A stretch of 64,000 bases of DNA, from assembly GCA_004293675.1 (NCBI GenBank), contig READ01000016.1, forward strand, positions 1 through 64,000, written 5' to 3'. Shown here piece by piece: positions 56,755 to 64,000 of the stretch; position 1 is the first letter of the stretch; every line of letters starts with the position of its first letter. The notes under the pieces are model-generated. The model saw only the letters and a program-made list of their open reading frames with translations, did not search any database and was not told the DNA's origin. The position numbers and the translations under genes are program-made. Origin of the DNA: Betaproteobacteria bacterium (lineage in GTDB: Bacteria; Pseudomonadota; Gammaproteobacteria; Burkholderiales; Casimicrobiaceae).

Positions 56755-57594
56755 TTATTGAAGCGTATGGGTGCCGGGTTGCTTGGCGATCAGCATGCCA
56801 TCATCAACGCTTGTTCGAGCATTGATTGGCATGCCGTGAGCGACTGCATTTCGAAGCGCTTTGTCGGCACTAAATTGTGCGTAGAGACGTCGTTGCACAG
56901 CAGCGCGATCAAGTGTAATTAGCGGCCGAGTCAGCAATCGACCGCGACACTTCAATATTTGCAATTGAATTTCAACATCATCCGCCGCAAAGCCACAGCG
57001 CAACCAAGCCGGTGAGTGCTGCTGCATACAGGCATTGCTGCGAAAATGAATCAACACGGTTTGTGTGTTCATCATCGCCAGTTGCAAGCGGCGTAGCACC
57101 TCGGGCGTACAGGTATTGCGGCTCCACAGCAGCACCATGCCCGGCAATCCCGTTTTCAAAATTTGTTCGGTGCACCATAAATTTTCCTTTTGCTTTTTGT
57201 TGGAATGTGAAGCTTCAGCGGCATTGATTTGTGTGACGCGCGCCGGATCAATGCCCGCATCAATCAATGCGCTGGCAAATAATTCGTGGGGCGCACCCAC
57301 GCAAAGAATCTGACGTTTTTCTTGGCTCAATCGCGCCATGGCGGGCAGTACCAACGACATTTCGCCGCAACCCACACGATCCGTCATGATTTCGCTCATG
57401 GCACCTACGGGCCAACCGCGCCAAGGCAAAAATGCATCCAGCACGGCGAAACTAGTGGCAATTCCAGCGCCGCTTTCTGCGCCCGACGCGCTGCTATCCA
57501 TGGCATCGAAACCCACACGCACCTGGGATTGCAAGCCAGGCTCGGCAGCAAAAATTTGCGCCGCAGAGAATTGATTTCTAAATAAAACATCCAT
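56755..57594 (-). CDS. imuA: ImuA, SOS mutagenesis protein
   Basis: A 279-residue RecA-like protein without a full ATPase set, first gene of the imuA-imuB-dnaE2 cassette. VLDAFLPWRGWPVGAMSEI, GCGEMSLVLPAMARLS and ILCVGAPHELFASALIDAGID are family blocks. The ATG at 57594 lies only two bases from a LexA box (57597-57612). The predicted transcript start would fall at or near the start codon, so it is either leaderless or uses a later start. Expression should be induced by DNA damage. Confidence 0.92.
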   Translation of the reverse strand: MDVLFRNQFSAAQIFAAEPGLQSQVRVGFDAMDSSASGAESGAGIATSFAVLDAFLPWRGWPVGAMSEIMTDRVGCGEMSLVLPAMARLSQEKRQILCVGAPHELFASALIDAGIDPARVTQINAAEASHSNKKQKENLWCTEQILKTGLPGMVLLWSRNTCTPEVLRRLQLAMMNTQTVLIHFRSNACMQQHSPAWLRCGFAADDVEIQLQILKCRGRLLTRPLITLDRAAVQRRLYAQFSADKALRNAVAHGMPINARTSVDDGMLIAKQPGTHTLQ

Positions 57595-57596
57595 AA

Positions 57597-57612
57597 CTGT
57601 GATTTTATACAG
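57597..57612 (-). promoter_or_regulatory. LexA (SOS) box overlapping the imuA -10 region
   Basis: CTGTGATTTTATACAG fits the CTGT-N8-ACAG consensus exactly and is extended by an A on both sides. On the minus strand its core contains TAAAAT (57607-57602) as a -10, with CTGACA 16 bases upstream as a -35. LexA bound here would block transcription. Confidence 0.88.
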
Positions 57613-57664
57613 TATTTTTGGATTGTCAGCATTTTTTTGAATTCATGTCAGTAATCGCCATCCA

Positions 57665-57682
57665 AGATCAAATTTTTGATCT
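57665..57682. promoter_or_regulatory. Palindrome in the imuA divergent region
   Basis: AGATCAAA-TT-TTTGATCT, a perfect 18-base palindrome lying 45 bases before the start of the plus-strand hypothetical gene and 70 bases before imuA. It may be an operator; the regulator is unknown. Confidence 0.4.
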
Positions 57683-57726
57683 GTTCAGCTACATTTAAAA
57701 AACACCCAATCCGCTGTGAGCAAGCT

Positions 57727-58617
57727 ATGTCCACCCATGATTTCAACGCGTTCATTGAGTCAGCGTGGAACGATCACGCAGATGATCCCAAAGCGGTGGC
57801 CGCAAGACTGCAAAGTTCAACACAGCTCATTAATGCAGCCGAGTATGTGGCACCGTTTGCACGCATCACGACCCACGTTTTCGGCGAGCATTTAGGCCGC
57901 TGGAGCGAAGGTATTACGTTATTGCAATCGCTTCGAAGCCTGTCCGCTTGGGACGTCACGGCACACGGCGGTGTGATCGATCGAAATGTTGCTGCGCTGC
58001 GCTTTTGCGACACAAGCGATCAGGCTACAGCCAGTGCCGCGCTACAAACGTTCAGCCTTGAAGACAAAATCTCGGTATTGGCTACGGCTGCTGCATGTTT
58101 GGCTGGAGCAGGGCAGAGCGACCGAGCTGCACCTACCCTTGATGCGGCCATTGAGCTCGCTGATACGGGGCTCAAAGACGGTTCACCCGCATTTCGTGCG
58201 CTCGCTATTGCGGGCAACAACATCGCCGGTACGCTAGAAGAATTACCCGCGCGAGACGCTGCGCAAACCGCCATGATGCTTAAAGCCGCCAACGCTGGAG
58301 TACGCTTTTGGACGTTGGCGGGCACCTGGCTTGAAACCGAGCGCGCGTATTACCGGCTAGCCAACAGTTTGATCGCTGCCAATCAGCCTGCCGAAGCCAT
58401 CGAGGCAGCCACTCGCTGTATCGATATTTGCGAAAAAAACACCGCCCCCGCATTTGAGAAATTCTTTGGTCATGCCATGAAGGCCATAGCGGCTCGAGCC
58501 GCCGGTAAACCTGTCGAATTCGACGCGGCGAGAATGACCGCTATGGCGCAATACGAAGCGGTGCCCGATGATGAAAAGTCTTGGTGCAAGCGCGAGCTTG
58601 ATTTGTTGGCTGCTTGA
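57727..58617 (+). CDS. Hypothetical helical-repeat protein
   Basis: A 296-residue soluble protein with no signal peptide or membrane segment. It looks all-helical with TPR-like units (for example ERAYYRLANSLIAANQPAEAIEAATRCIDICEKN near residues 205-240), and no catalytic motif was recognised. The ATG at 57727 is preferred over an upstream frame because the preceding sequence is AT-rich intergenic DNA. It is divergent from imuA and shares its upstream region, including a palindrome at 57665-57682. DNA-damage induction from the LexA box is possible but unproven. Confidence 0.7.
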   Translation: MSTHDFNAFIESAWNDHADDPKAVAARLQSSTQLINAAEYVAPFARITTHVFGEHLGRWSEGITLLQSLRSLSAWDVTAHGGVIDRNVAALRFCDTSDQATASAALQTFSLEDKISVLATAAACLAGAGQSDRAAPTLDAAIELADTGLKDGSPAFRALAIAGNNIAGTLEELPARDAAQTAMMLKAANAGVRFWTLAGTWLETERAYYRLANSLIAANQPAEAIEAATRCIDICEKNTAPAFEKFFGHAMKAIAARAAGKPVEFDAARMTAMAQYEAVPDDEKSWCKRELDLLAA

Positions 58618-58704
58618 TGTGTGTTGACTAAAAAAACAGCTGTTTTTGATTGGCGGATTCAACCCCGAATTACAAAATTTGGCTTTCCAGCTTTTTGTAT
58701 GAGT

Positions 58705-58787
58705 GCCATATAAAATAAGGGCTACAGATCACTATATTTAAGTATTGAATATCAAAAAAAACGTCTGAAAGTGCCATTTTAAAAGGC
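58705..58787. repeat. AT-rich paired-hairpin element, copy E
   Basis: An 83-base element with left end GCCATATAAAATAAGGGC and right end GCCATTTTAAAAGGC. The interior CTATATTTAAGTATTGAATA resembles copy A. It lies in the gap between the hypothetical protein gene and the LysR gene, 70 bases before the latter. Confidence 0.7.
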
Positions 58788-58857
58788 GTCAACGGCAAAT
58801 GCCAGGGCTATTTGATCCTTGATACATGCGGTCGCAGTTCACTGATAAATTCGCCCT

Positions 58858-59793
58858 ATGAACCGCTCTGAAAAACAAGCTGGCAGCCCGCAAACACGCT
58901 TCCCATCGATTGATGCGTTGCGTGCATTTGAAGCGCTGACACGGCTGGGCTCCTATGACAAAGCCGCCACTGAGCTCTCGATCACCACCAGTGCGGTGAG
59001 CAAGCGGATCGCCTCGCTTGAGTCGCTGGTCGGCGCAACGCTGTTTGATCGGAGCGGACGTTCGCTGGTCGTGACCGCAGCGGGCAAAGAATACGTCGAG
59101 CAGGTGCGCTCCGTGTTGTCGCAGTTTGCAGCCATTGGGCTGCATCAGCGCACAGCGCAATCGCAAACGCGGCTCCGAGTATTGGCAACCCCCACCTTCG
59201 CTCGAGAAATTTTGGTGCCCAACCTGGGCCGTTTTACTGCCGCGCACGACGAATGCGAAGTTGAAATCGTGGTCGCCATTCCTTATTTGGACATGGCAGT
59301 GCCCGATTCGGACGTCGCCGTGTCCTTCGGGCCGCGCTTTGTTCGACGCGGCAACGACGCACCGGCGCAAGAGCCGTTGTTGTTCGAACCGGTCTTCGCC
59401 GTTGCGTCGCCCGCAATCGCCAAAAAATTTCGCCTTCGTAAACCTGCTGACGTGTTGCGTACCCCCTTAATTCGCTGTCCGATTGAGCCATGGCTTCCAT
59501 GGTTTAGCGCAGCAAAAATTGATTCACCTGAACCCGCCAGCGGCGTCAAACTCGTGGATCTCGGGTTGTCACTTGAAGCCGCCGCATCGGGGCAGGGTGT
59601 GGCGCTGGCCCGCGCCAGCATTGTTCGACGCTGGCTAGAGCGTGGCGAACTGGTTGATTTGTTTGAAGTGCGCGCCGCGCCTCACTCAGGCTACAGCTTG
59701 ACAGTGCATCGCGCAGGGGATGTAGCACTTGATTTTGCGAAGTGGCTGCGAGACCTCTGCGCCAGGCTGGAACGTAGTTCGCATCATCGATGA
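58858..59793 (+). CDS. LysR-family transcriptional regulator (GcvA-like)
   Basis: A 311-residue regulator. The winged HTH (about 15-75) reads IDALRAFEALTRLGSYDKAATELSIT then SAVSKRIASLE, and a periplasmic-binding-like effector domain follows. The pattern is nearest the GcvA/AmpR branch. It lies 88 bases upstream of an alpha-hydroxy-acid dehydrogenase gene in the same direction, and probably controls it. The effector is unknown. Confidence 0.92.
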   Translation: MNRSEKQAGSPQTRFPSIDALRAFEALTRLGSYDKAATELSITTSAVSKRIASLESLVGATLFDRSGRSLVVTAAGKEYVEQVRSVLSQFAAIGLHQRTAQSQTRLRVLATPTFAREILVPNLGRFTAAHDECEVEIVVAIPYLDMAVPDSDVAVSFGPRFVRRGNDAPAQEPLLFEPVFAVASPAIAKKFRLRKPADVLRTPLIRCPIEPWLPWFSAAKIDSPEPASGVKLVDLGLSLEAAASGQGVALARASIVRRWLERGELVDLFEVRAAPHSGYSLTVHRAGDVALDFAKWLRDLCARLERSSHHR

Positions 59794-59881
59794 AAATTTT
59801 TCCGGAATCGTTTTCGCAGTACTGAACTGTCCCGATTAACATTGCGACAAATTCCTCAGTCGCAACGTTTGCAAGGACACT

Positions 59882-61039
59882 ATGCCCATCATCACCAACA
59901 TCGAAGATCTTCGCGTACTGGCTCAAAAACGCGTGCCCCGTATGTTCTACGACTACGCCGATTCGGGCTCTTGGACCGAGAGCACTTATCGAGGTAACGA
60001 AACCGATTTTCAAAAGATCAAGTTTCGTCAGCGAGTTGCGGTCAATATGGAAAACCGCTCGACCAAAACGCAAATGATTGGGCAGGATGTATCCATGCCA
60101 GTTGCGATTGCTCCAACGGGCTTGACGGGGATGCAGCACGCCGACGGCGAAATTCTAGGGGCGCGCGCGGCCAAGAAATTTGGCATTCCCTTCACGCTCT
60201 CAACCATGAGCATTTGCTCGATCGAGGATGTGGCTAAAGGCACCGACGGGCATCCGTTTTGGTTTCAGCTCTACGTGATGAAAGATCGAGATTTCATCAA
60301 CAATTTGATTGATCGCGCGAAGGCCGCCAATTGCTCAGCGCTGGTGCTCACGCTAGACCTGCAAATTCTCGGACAACGACATAAAGATATAAAAAACGGG
60401 CTCTCTGCGCCGCCCAAATTAACCATTCCTAACATCATCAACATGATGACCAAACCGCGTTGGTGCGCTGGCATGCTCGGCGCAACCCGGCGTGATTTTG
60501 GCAACATTGTGGGCCACGTCAAAGGCGTGGAAAACATGAGCTCGCTCGGCGCTTGGACGGCGCAGCAATTCGATCCCGCACTTAACTGGGGCGATGTGGA
60601 GTGGATTAAAAAACGCTGGGGCGGCAAGCTCATTTTGAAAGGCATTCAAGATGTTGAAGACGCCAAGCTCGCCGTTGAATCGGGCGCTGATGCATTGATC
60701 GTATCGAACCACGGCGGCCGTCAACTCGATGGCGCCGAAACCTCGATCCGCGCCTTGCCTGCCATCGTCGACGCTGTCGGTAAACAAATCGAAGTGCACA
60801 TGGATGGCGGCATTCGAAGCGGCCAAGATGTCCTGCGAGCCACGGCGCTGGGTGCCAAGGGCACCTACATTGGCCGCGCTTGGTTGTACGCGCTCGGTGC
60901 AATGGGCGAAGAGGGCGTGTCGAAATGCCTTGAGCTCATTCACAAAGAACTCGAACTGTCCATGGCGTTTTGTGGTCACACCAATATCAATACGGTGGAC
61001 AAAGGCATTTTGCTGCCGGGGACGTTTCCCACCGCTTAG
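59882..61039 (+). CDS. lldD: FMN-dependent alpha-hydroxy-acid dehydrogenase (L-lactate dehydrogenase type)
   Basis: A 385-residue flavoenzyme oxidising L-lactate or a related 2-hydroxy acid. FYDYADSGSWTESTYRGN at the N-terminus, APTGLTGMQHADGE, FQLYVMKDR and the catalytic SNHGGRQLDGA are conserved, and the C-terminal DGGIRSGQDVLRATALGAKGTYIGRAW binds FMN phosphate. AAGGACA precedes the ATG. Lactate is the usual substrate of this subtype, though glycolate or mandelate cannot be excluded. Confidence 0.92.
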   Translation: MPIITNIEDLRVLAQKRVPRMFYDYADSGSWTESTYRGNETDFQKIKFRQRVAVNMENRSTKTQMIGQDVSMPVAIAPTGLTGMQHADGEILGARAAKKFGIPFTLSTMSICSIEDVAKGTDGHPFWFQLYVMKDRDFINNLIDRAKAANCSALVLTLDLQILGQRHKDIKNGLSAPPKLTIPNIINMMTKPRWCAGMLGATRRDFGNIVGHVKGVENMSSLGAWTAQQFDPALNWGDVEWIKKRWGGKLILKGIQDVEDAKLAVESGADALIVSNHGGRQLDGAETSIRALPAIVDAVGKQIEVHMDGGIRSGQDVLRATALGAKGTYIGRAWLYALGAMGEEGVSKCLELIHKELELSMAFCGHTNINTVDKGILLPGTFPTA

Positions 61040-61548
61040 GCTTAAACAACGCATGATCTGGACGACAGAAAACGTTGCCAAGACGAGCGATGAAAAATTG
61101 CCACGGCAGCCGCCACCGCTGGCGACGCTAACTGTCGTCAGTTGATCGTATCGACGATGTTTGGTTCTACGGTGCGTCGACCCGCCGTCGCGAAGTGCGG
61201 ATGATCGGACCCAAAGAATAATCTGTGTCAATCTGTGTTAAATCTGCGAAATCTGTGTCAAAGAAAGCGCTGGTATTCGCGGCGCTACCCCCACCGGAGC
61301 GCCAGATTCAACACGCTTGCCAACTGCCCTTAAAAACGCAGAACACAACAGCCGTTTTCTGACGCAGATTTCGCAGATTTAGCGCCGATGGACACCGGTT
61401 TTTAAGGAAGCGGCGAAGCGACCCACTGTTTGAGCGATGAAAGTCAGTTGATCATATGGACGATGTTTCATCCTCTGGGGCGTTGAGCTGCGTTCACGGC
61501 AATTGTGCGAACGAACTAAACTGTGTGCTCTGAATTCAAGGAAATGCA
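61040..61548. repeat. Repeat-rich gap after lldD
   Basis: A 26-base direct repeat with two mismatches (61137-61162 and 61443-61468, starting GTCAGTTGATC) encloses an inverted repeat with 19 of 20 bases matched (AAATCTGCGAAATCTGTGTC at 61240-61259, complement at 61361-61380), itself preceded by tandem ATCTGTGT units. No gene recognised. It looks like a degraded or compound intergenic repeat. Confidence 0.6.
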
Positions 61549-62571
61549 ATGGATGACGGGGCAGCGCAGTTCGCACGGAGTATTGATGAAGCGCGTGATG
61601 CCGGGGTGATTGACGCCGAAACGGCCGATTCACTCAAGCGGTTCAACGTGGACAAATCGAGTCGCCCGAATGACGTGGAGCGACTCAGGGTGTTTTCTGG
61701 CTTTAACGATTTTTTCGTGGTCGTGGCCAGCGTGATTTCGATGGTGGCGGCGTTTAGCATCGGTATGACTATGGCAGCGGGGGTTGGTCCGCTAATGGCC
61801 GCCGTGATCGCTTGGCTAGTCTTGGAAGTCTTTGTTAAAAAGCGCCGCTTGCCACTGGTTGGCGTGGTGGTGGCGGTTGCCTTTTCTGGGTTTCTTTTTG
61901 CGGCTGTTTCCACGCTATTGGAGGCTGGGGATGCGCCAGAGTGGCTCGTCGTCGTCGCTGCCGCTGTGATCACCGCGACGGCGTCCTACGCAGCTTGGAG
62001 ACGGTTTGCGGTACCCATTTCAGTGGCTACCGTGGTCGCGGCAAGTCTGGTGCCGCCAGTGGTGATGGGGGTGGCCGCTTTTGAGTCGAGCGGTGGAATC
62101 AACGCCATTTGGTTGATTTTCGTGGCTGCCGGGATGGCGGTGTTTTGCTACGCCATGCGATGGGACGCCGCTGATCGCAGCCGAACGACCTACAAAGCTG
62201 ATGTAGCGTTTTGGCTGCATATTCTTGCGGCCTCGCTTGTGGTTCATTCGGTGTTCACTTGGCTCACGAGCTTGCTCGAAACCAATGAAATTTTGTGGAT
62301 TTCGCTGGTGGTGGCGCTTTACGGCTTGCTTGCATGTATTTCTATCATCATCGATCGTCGCGCATTGATGGCTTCAGCGCTCATCTACTTACTGATAGCT
62401 GCAGCACAAGTGTTTAGCGACTCGGGAGCAGTCAAATCGGGCTTTGCGGTGGTCGCGCTTTTGGTGGGGCTGAAACTTCTGTTGCTGTCTGTGTATTGGA
62501 TACCCGTGAGACGAGTGGTGCTGCGATTGGTCCCACCGCGAATCCGAGACTTGGTGCCACTAGCGACTTAG
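61549..62571 (+). CDS. Polytopic membrane protein, function unknown
   Basis: A 340-residue protein with a soluble N-terminal 45 residues (ARDAGVIDAETADSLKRFN) and then about eight to ten transmembrane segments. The layout of a short helical N-domain followed by many membrane spans recalls DUF2157-type proteins, but the match is not firm. The start ATG at 61549 has AAGGA upstream. No partner genes on either side. Long runs of Val, Ala and Gly are typical of membrane helices here. Confidence 0.75.
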   Translation: MDDGAAQFARSIDEARDAGVIDAETADSLKRFNVDKSSRPNDVERLRVFSGFNDFFVVVASVISMVAAFSIGMTMAAGVGPLMAAVIAWLVLEVFVKKRRLPLVGVVVAVAFSGFLFAAVSTLLEAGDAPEWLVVVAAAVITATASYAAWRRFAVPISVATVVAASLVPPVVMGVAAFESSGGINAIWLIFVAAGMAVFCYAMRWDAADRSRTTYKADVAFWLHILAASLVVHSVFTWLTSLLETNEILWISLVVALYGLLACISIIIDRRALMASALIYLLIAAAQVFSDSGAVKSGFAVVALLVGLKLLLLSVYWIPVRRVVLRLVPPRIRDLVPLAT

Positions 62572-62936
62572 CTGCGCGGCATTGCGCTTAAGAGCAGGCA
62601 CGCCAGTGGCCAAACTTGGAGAGCTCAAAACGTGGAAAGCTCACAACGTGCATAGATTGCCCGTATATCCAGCGACTAGCGGATGTTGGTTCTCAACGCT
62701 CTGATTCAACAGAGCGCCAAAGTGGAGTGATCGCAGCGCAACCCTAAGACCTCGGCTTCACCACCATTTTCGTCATTCCCGCGAGGACGAGAAACTATCG
62801 TGGACGAAGAGCGGCGCTGCCTGCGTAGACAGAGTTTGCCTCTGTGTCCCGTCGAAAAGCAGCGTGATGCAAGCACCCTCTCCCCAACCCTCCCCCCCGG
62901 GGGGAGGGAGCGCAGGGCGAGCTCAGCGCAGTGCAG
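62572..62936. other. Convergent gap with degenerate repeats
   Basis: Contains CGTCATTCCCGCGAGGACGAG (about 62774-62794), a decayed relative of a dispersed proteobacterial repeat, and CCCTCCCCCC-C-GGGGGGAGGG (62888-62908), a perfect GC-rich hairpin that could aid termination. No gene recognised. Confidence 0.5.
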
Positions 62937-63806
62937 CTACATCTCAACGGGAATCACGCCGCCGAGTTTTTCGGTGATGTCTCTGGCCGTGTGAGCCACC
63001 AGCGGGCCGAGCTTCAAGATGCGCTCGTCGGTCAATCGCGCGATGGGGCCAGCAAGAGAAATAGCGCCCAAAGGCTCCGCGAATTCGTCGTAAATTGGGG
63101 CGGCGACGCAGCGCAGACCCATCGCGTTTTCTTCATCATCGTAGCTGTAGCCACGGGCTCGGATGGTGGCTAGTTGCAGGCGCAGCTGGTCGGTGTCGAT
63201 GATGGTTTTTGGCGTCATCTTTTGCGGCTTGAGCTCGCGCAGCAAACTCACCAATTCGTCTTCGGGGAGCGCAGAAAGAATCGCTTTGCCGGAGCCCGAA
63301 GCGTGCGCCGGTAGGCGCGACCCGAGGCGCACGAGCATGCGCATGACTTCGTGGCACTGCACTTGAGCGATAAAGCACACATGCGTGCCGTCAAGGATCG
63401 ACAAGTTAGCCGTTTCGCCCGACGCTTCCATGAGTTTGCGCAAGTGGGCATGCGATTCGCCGACGAAGTCACGGTTTGACACAAACGCGCAGCCGACACG
63501 ATACGTTTTGAGTCCGATGTACCAAAGCCCGGAATCGTTGGCTTGCACCACAAAACCCATGTCGGCTAGGGTGTTCAACAAGCGATGCGCAGTGGATGGC
63601 GCGAGCCCTACGCGGTTTGAAATTTCGGTGAGCGAGATGCCGCCCTCGGATTCTGCGAGTTGCTCCAACAACGACAGGCCGCGCGTCAAACTTTGTACGC
63701 CGCCACTGGAATTCGCTGCTACGCCTTTCTTGGCGTTGGCCGAGGCTTTGGGCAGGCCGCGTGCTGAGGCGGCGTGATGGGCAGAGGCAGCGGAGCGTGG
63801 AGGCAT
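62937..63806 (-). CDS. IclR-family transcriptional regulator
   Basis: A 289-residue regulator. An Ala/Ser-rich N-terminal 35 residues precedes the winged HTH (about 40-100; ISLTEISNRVGLAPSTAHRLLNTL) and the effector domain (about 115-285; LPAHASGSGKAILSAL, GYSYDDEENAMGLRCVAAPI). The start is set at the ATG at 63806, preceded by GGAGG. The longer frame to 63992 is less likely. Its targets are not in the window and probably lie beyond the right edge. Confidence 0.92.
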   Translation of the reverse strand: MPPRSAASAHHAASARGLPKASANAKKGVAANSSGGVQSLTRGLSLLEQLAESEGGISLTEISNRVGLAPSTAHRLLNTLADMGFVVQANDSGLWYIGLKTYRVGCAFVSNRDFVGESHAHLRKLMEASGETANLSILDGTHVCFIAQVQCHEVMRMLVRLGSRLPAHASGSGKAILSALPEDELVSLLRELKPQKMTPKTIIDTDQLRLQLATIRARGYSYDDEENAMGLRCVAAPIYDEFAEPLGAISLAGPIARLTDERILKLGPLVAHTARDITEKLGGVIPVEM

Positions 63807-64000
63807 ATTCGCAGATTCGATAACGTTGGGTGGGAAACGATGGTGCGTCGCAGCAGGCAGTTTATCCGAGGCGATTACTTGATTTTGTCGAATCAATTGC
63901 CCAAACGAAAGTAGGGGTTCCGTAGCGTGGAACGAGCGGTGGAAGCAATCCGTCCTGTCCCCGGTCGCAGTAACGCGTTTCTTTATAAACAATTGGCTTG

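Overview
The window reads as chromosomal DNA of a free-living betaproteobacterium, probably Burkholderiales-like. The grounds are GC-rich coding sequence with Gram-negative exported proteins, the pyrG-kdsA-eno-ftsB neighbourhood, two TRAP transporters with Tat-type receptors, and an imuA-imuB-dnaE2 mutagenesis cassette. No phage, integrase, insertion sequence, rRNA or CRISPR array was seen. The assignment rests on gene content only.

Layout. 1-5263: tandem REP palindromes, a cytochrome P450, a first TRAP transporter (dctQMP) and a LOG-family phosphoribohydrolase. 5409-10527: fatty-acid genes fabD-fabG-acpP-fabF, aspartate kinase and tRNA-Ser(GCT). 10652-18906 (minus strand): pgaC/pgaD with a small exported protein, two glycosyltransferases, a YheT-type hydrolase and DAHP synthase. 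19549-23169 (minus): a Ser/Thr kinase and its ECF-type sigma factor. 23568-33592: an RpiR regulator, an Aot-type basic-amino-acid ABC transporter containing a CphZ/AotO-like hydrolase, a TonB receptor and a cyanophycinase. 33811-42072: two tandem ParA ATPases, Pit phosphate transporter with a DUF47 partner, DUF72, queG, tsaE, amiC and a Tat-exported metallo-beta-lactamase-fold protein. 42620-47142: pyrG-kdsA-DUF1330-eno-ftsB. 47348-51472 (minus): a second TRAP system whose large permease has a KEPP-repeat insert. 51666-57594 (minus): imuA-imuB-dnaE2 behind a LexA box. 57727-63806: a hypothetical protein, LysR regulator with an alpha-hydroxy-acid dehydrogenase, a polytopic membrane protein and an IclR regulator.

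The most notable system is 23568-33592. Its genes together would cleave cyanophycin outside the cytoplasm, bring beta-Asp-Arg dipeptide across both membranes and split it to Asp and Arg. The cyanophycinase plus TonB receptor beside an aot/cphZ operon, with an RpiR regulator and a palindrome lying on the operon promoter, makes a complete candidate scavenging locus. No cyanophycin synthetase lies in the window.

The second notable layer is intergenic DNA. There is an AT-rich family of about 84-bp paired-hairpin elements (five copies, with compensatory base changes), a GTAGGAGCGG REP family, and two composite nested inverted repeats bounded by AGGACGARATGACGA-like arms. One of these composites fills the whole gap between imuB and dnaE2.
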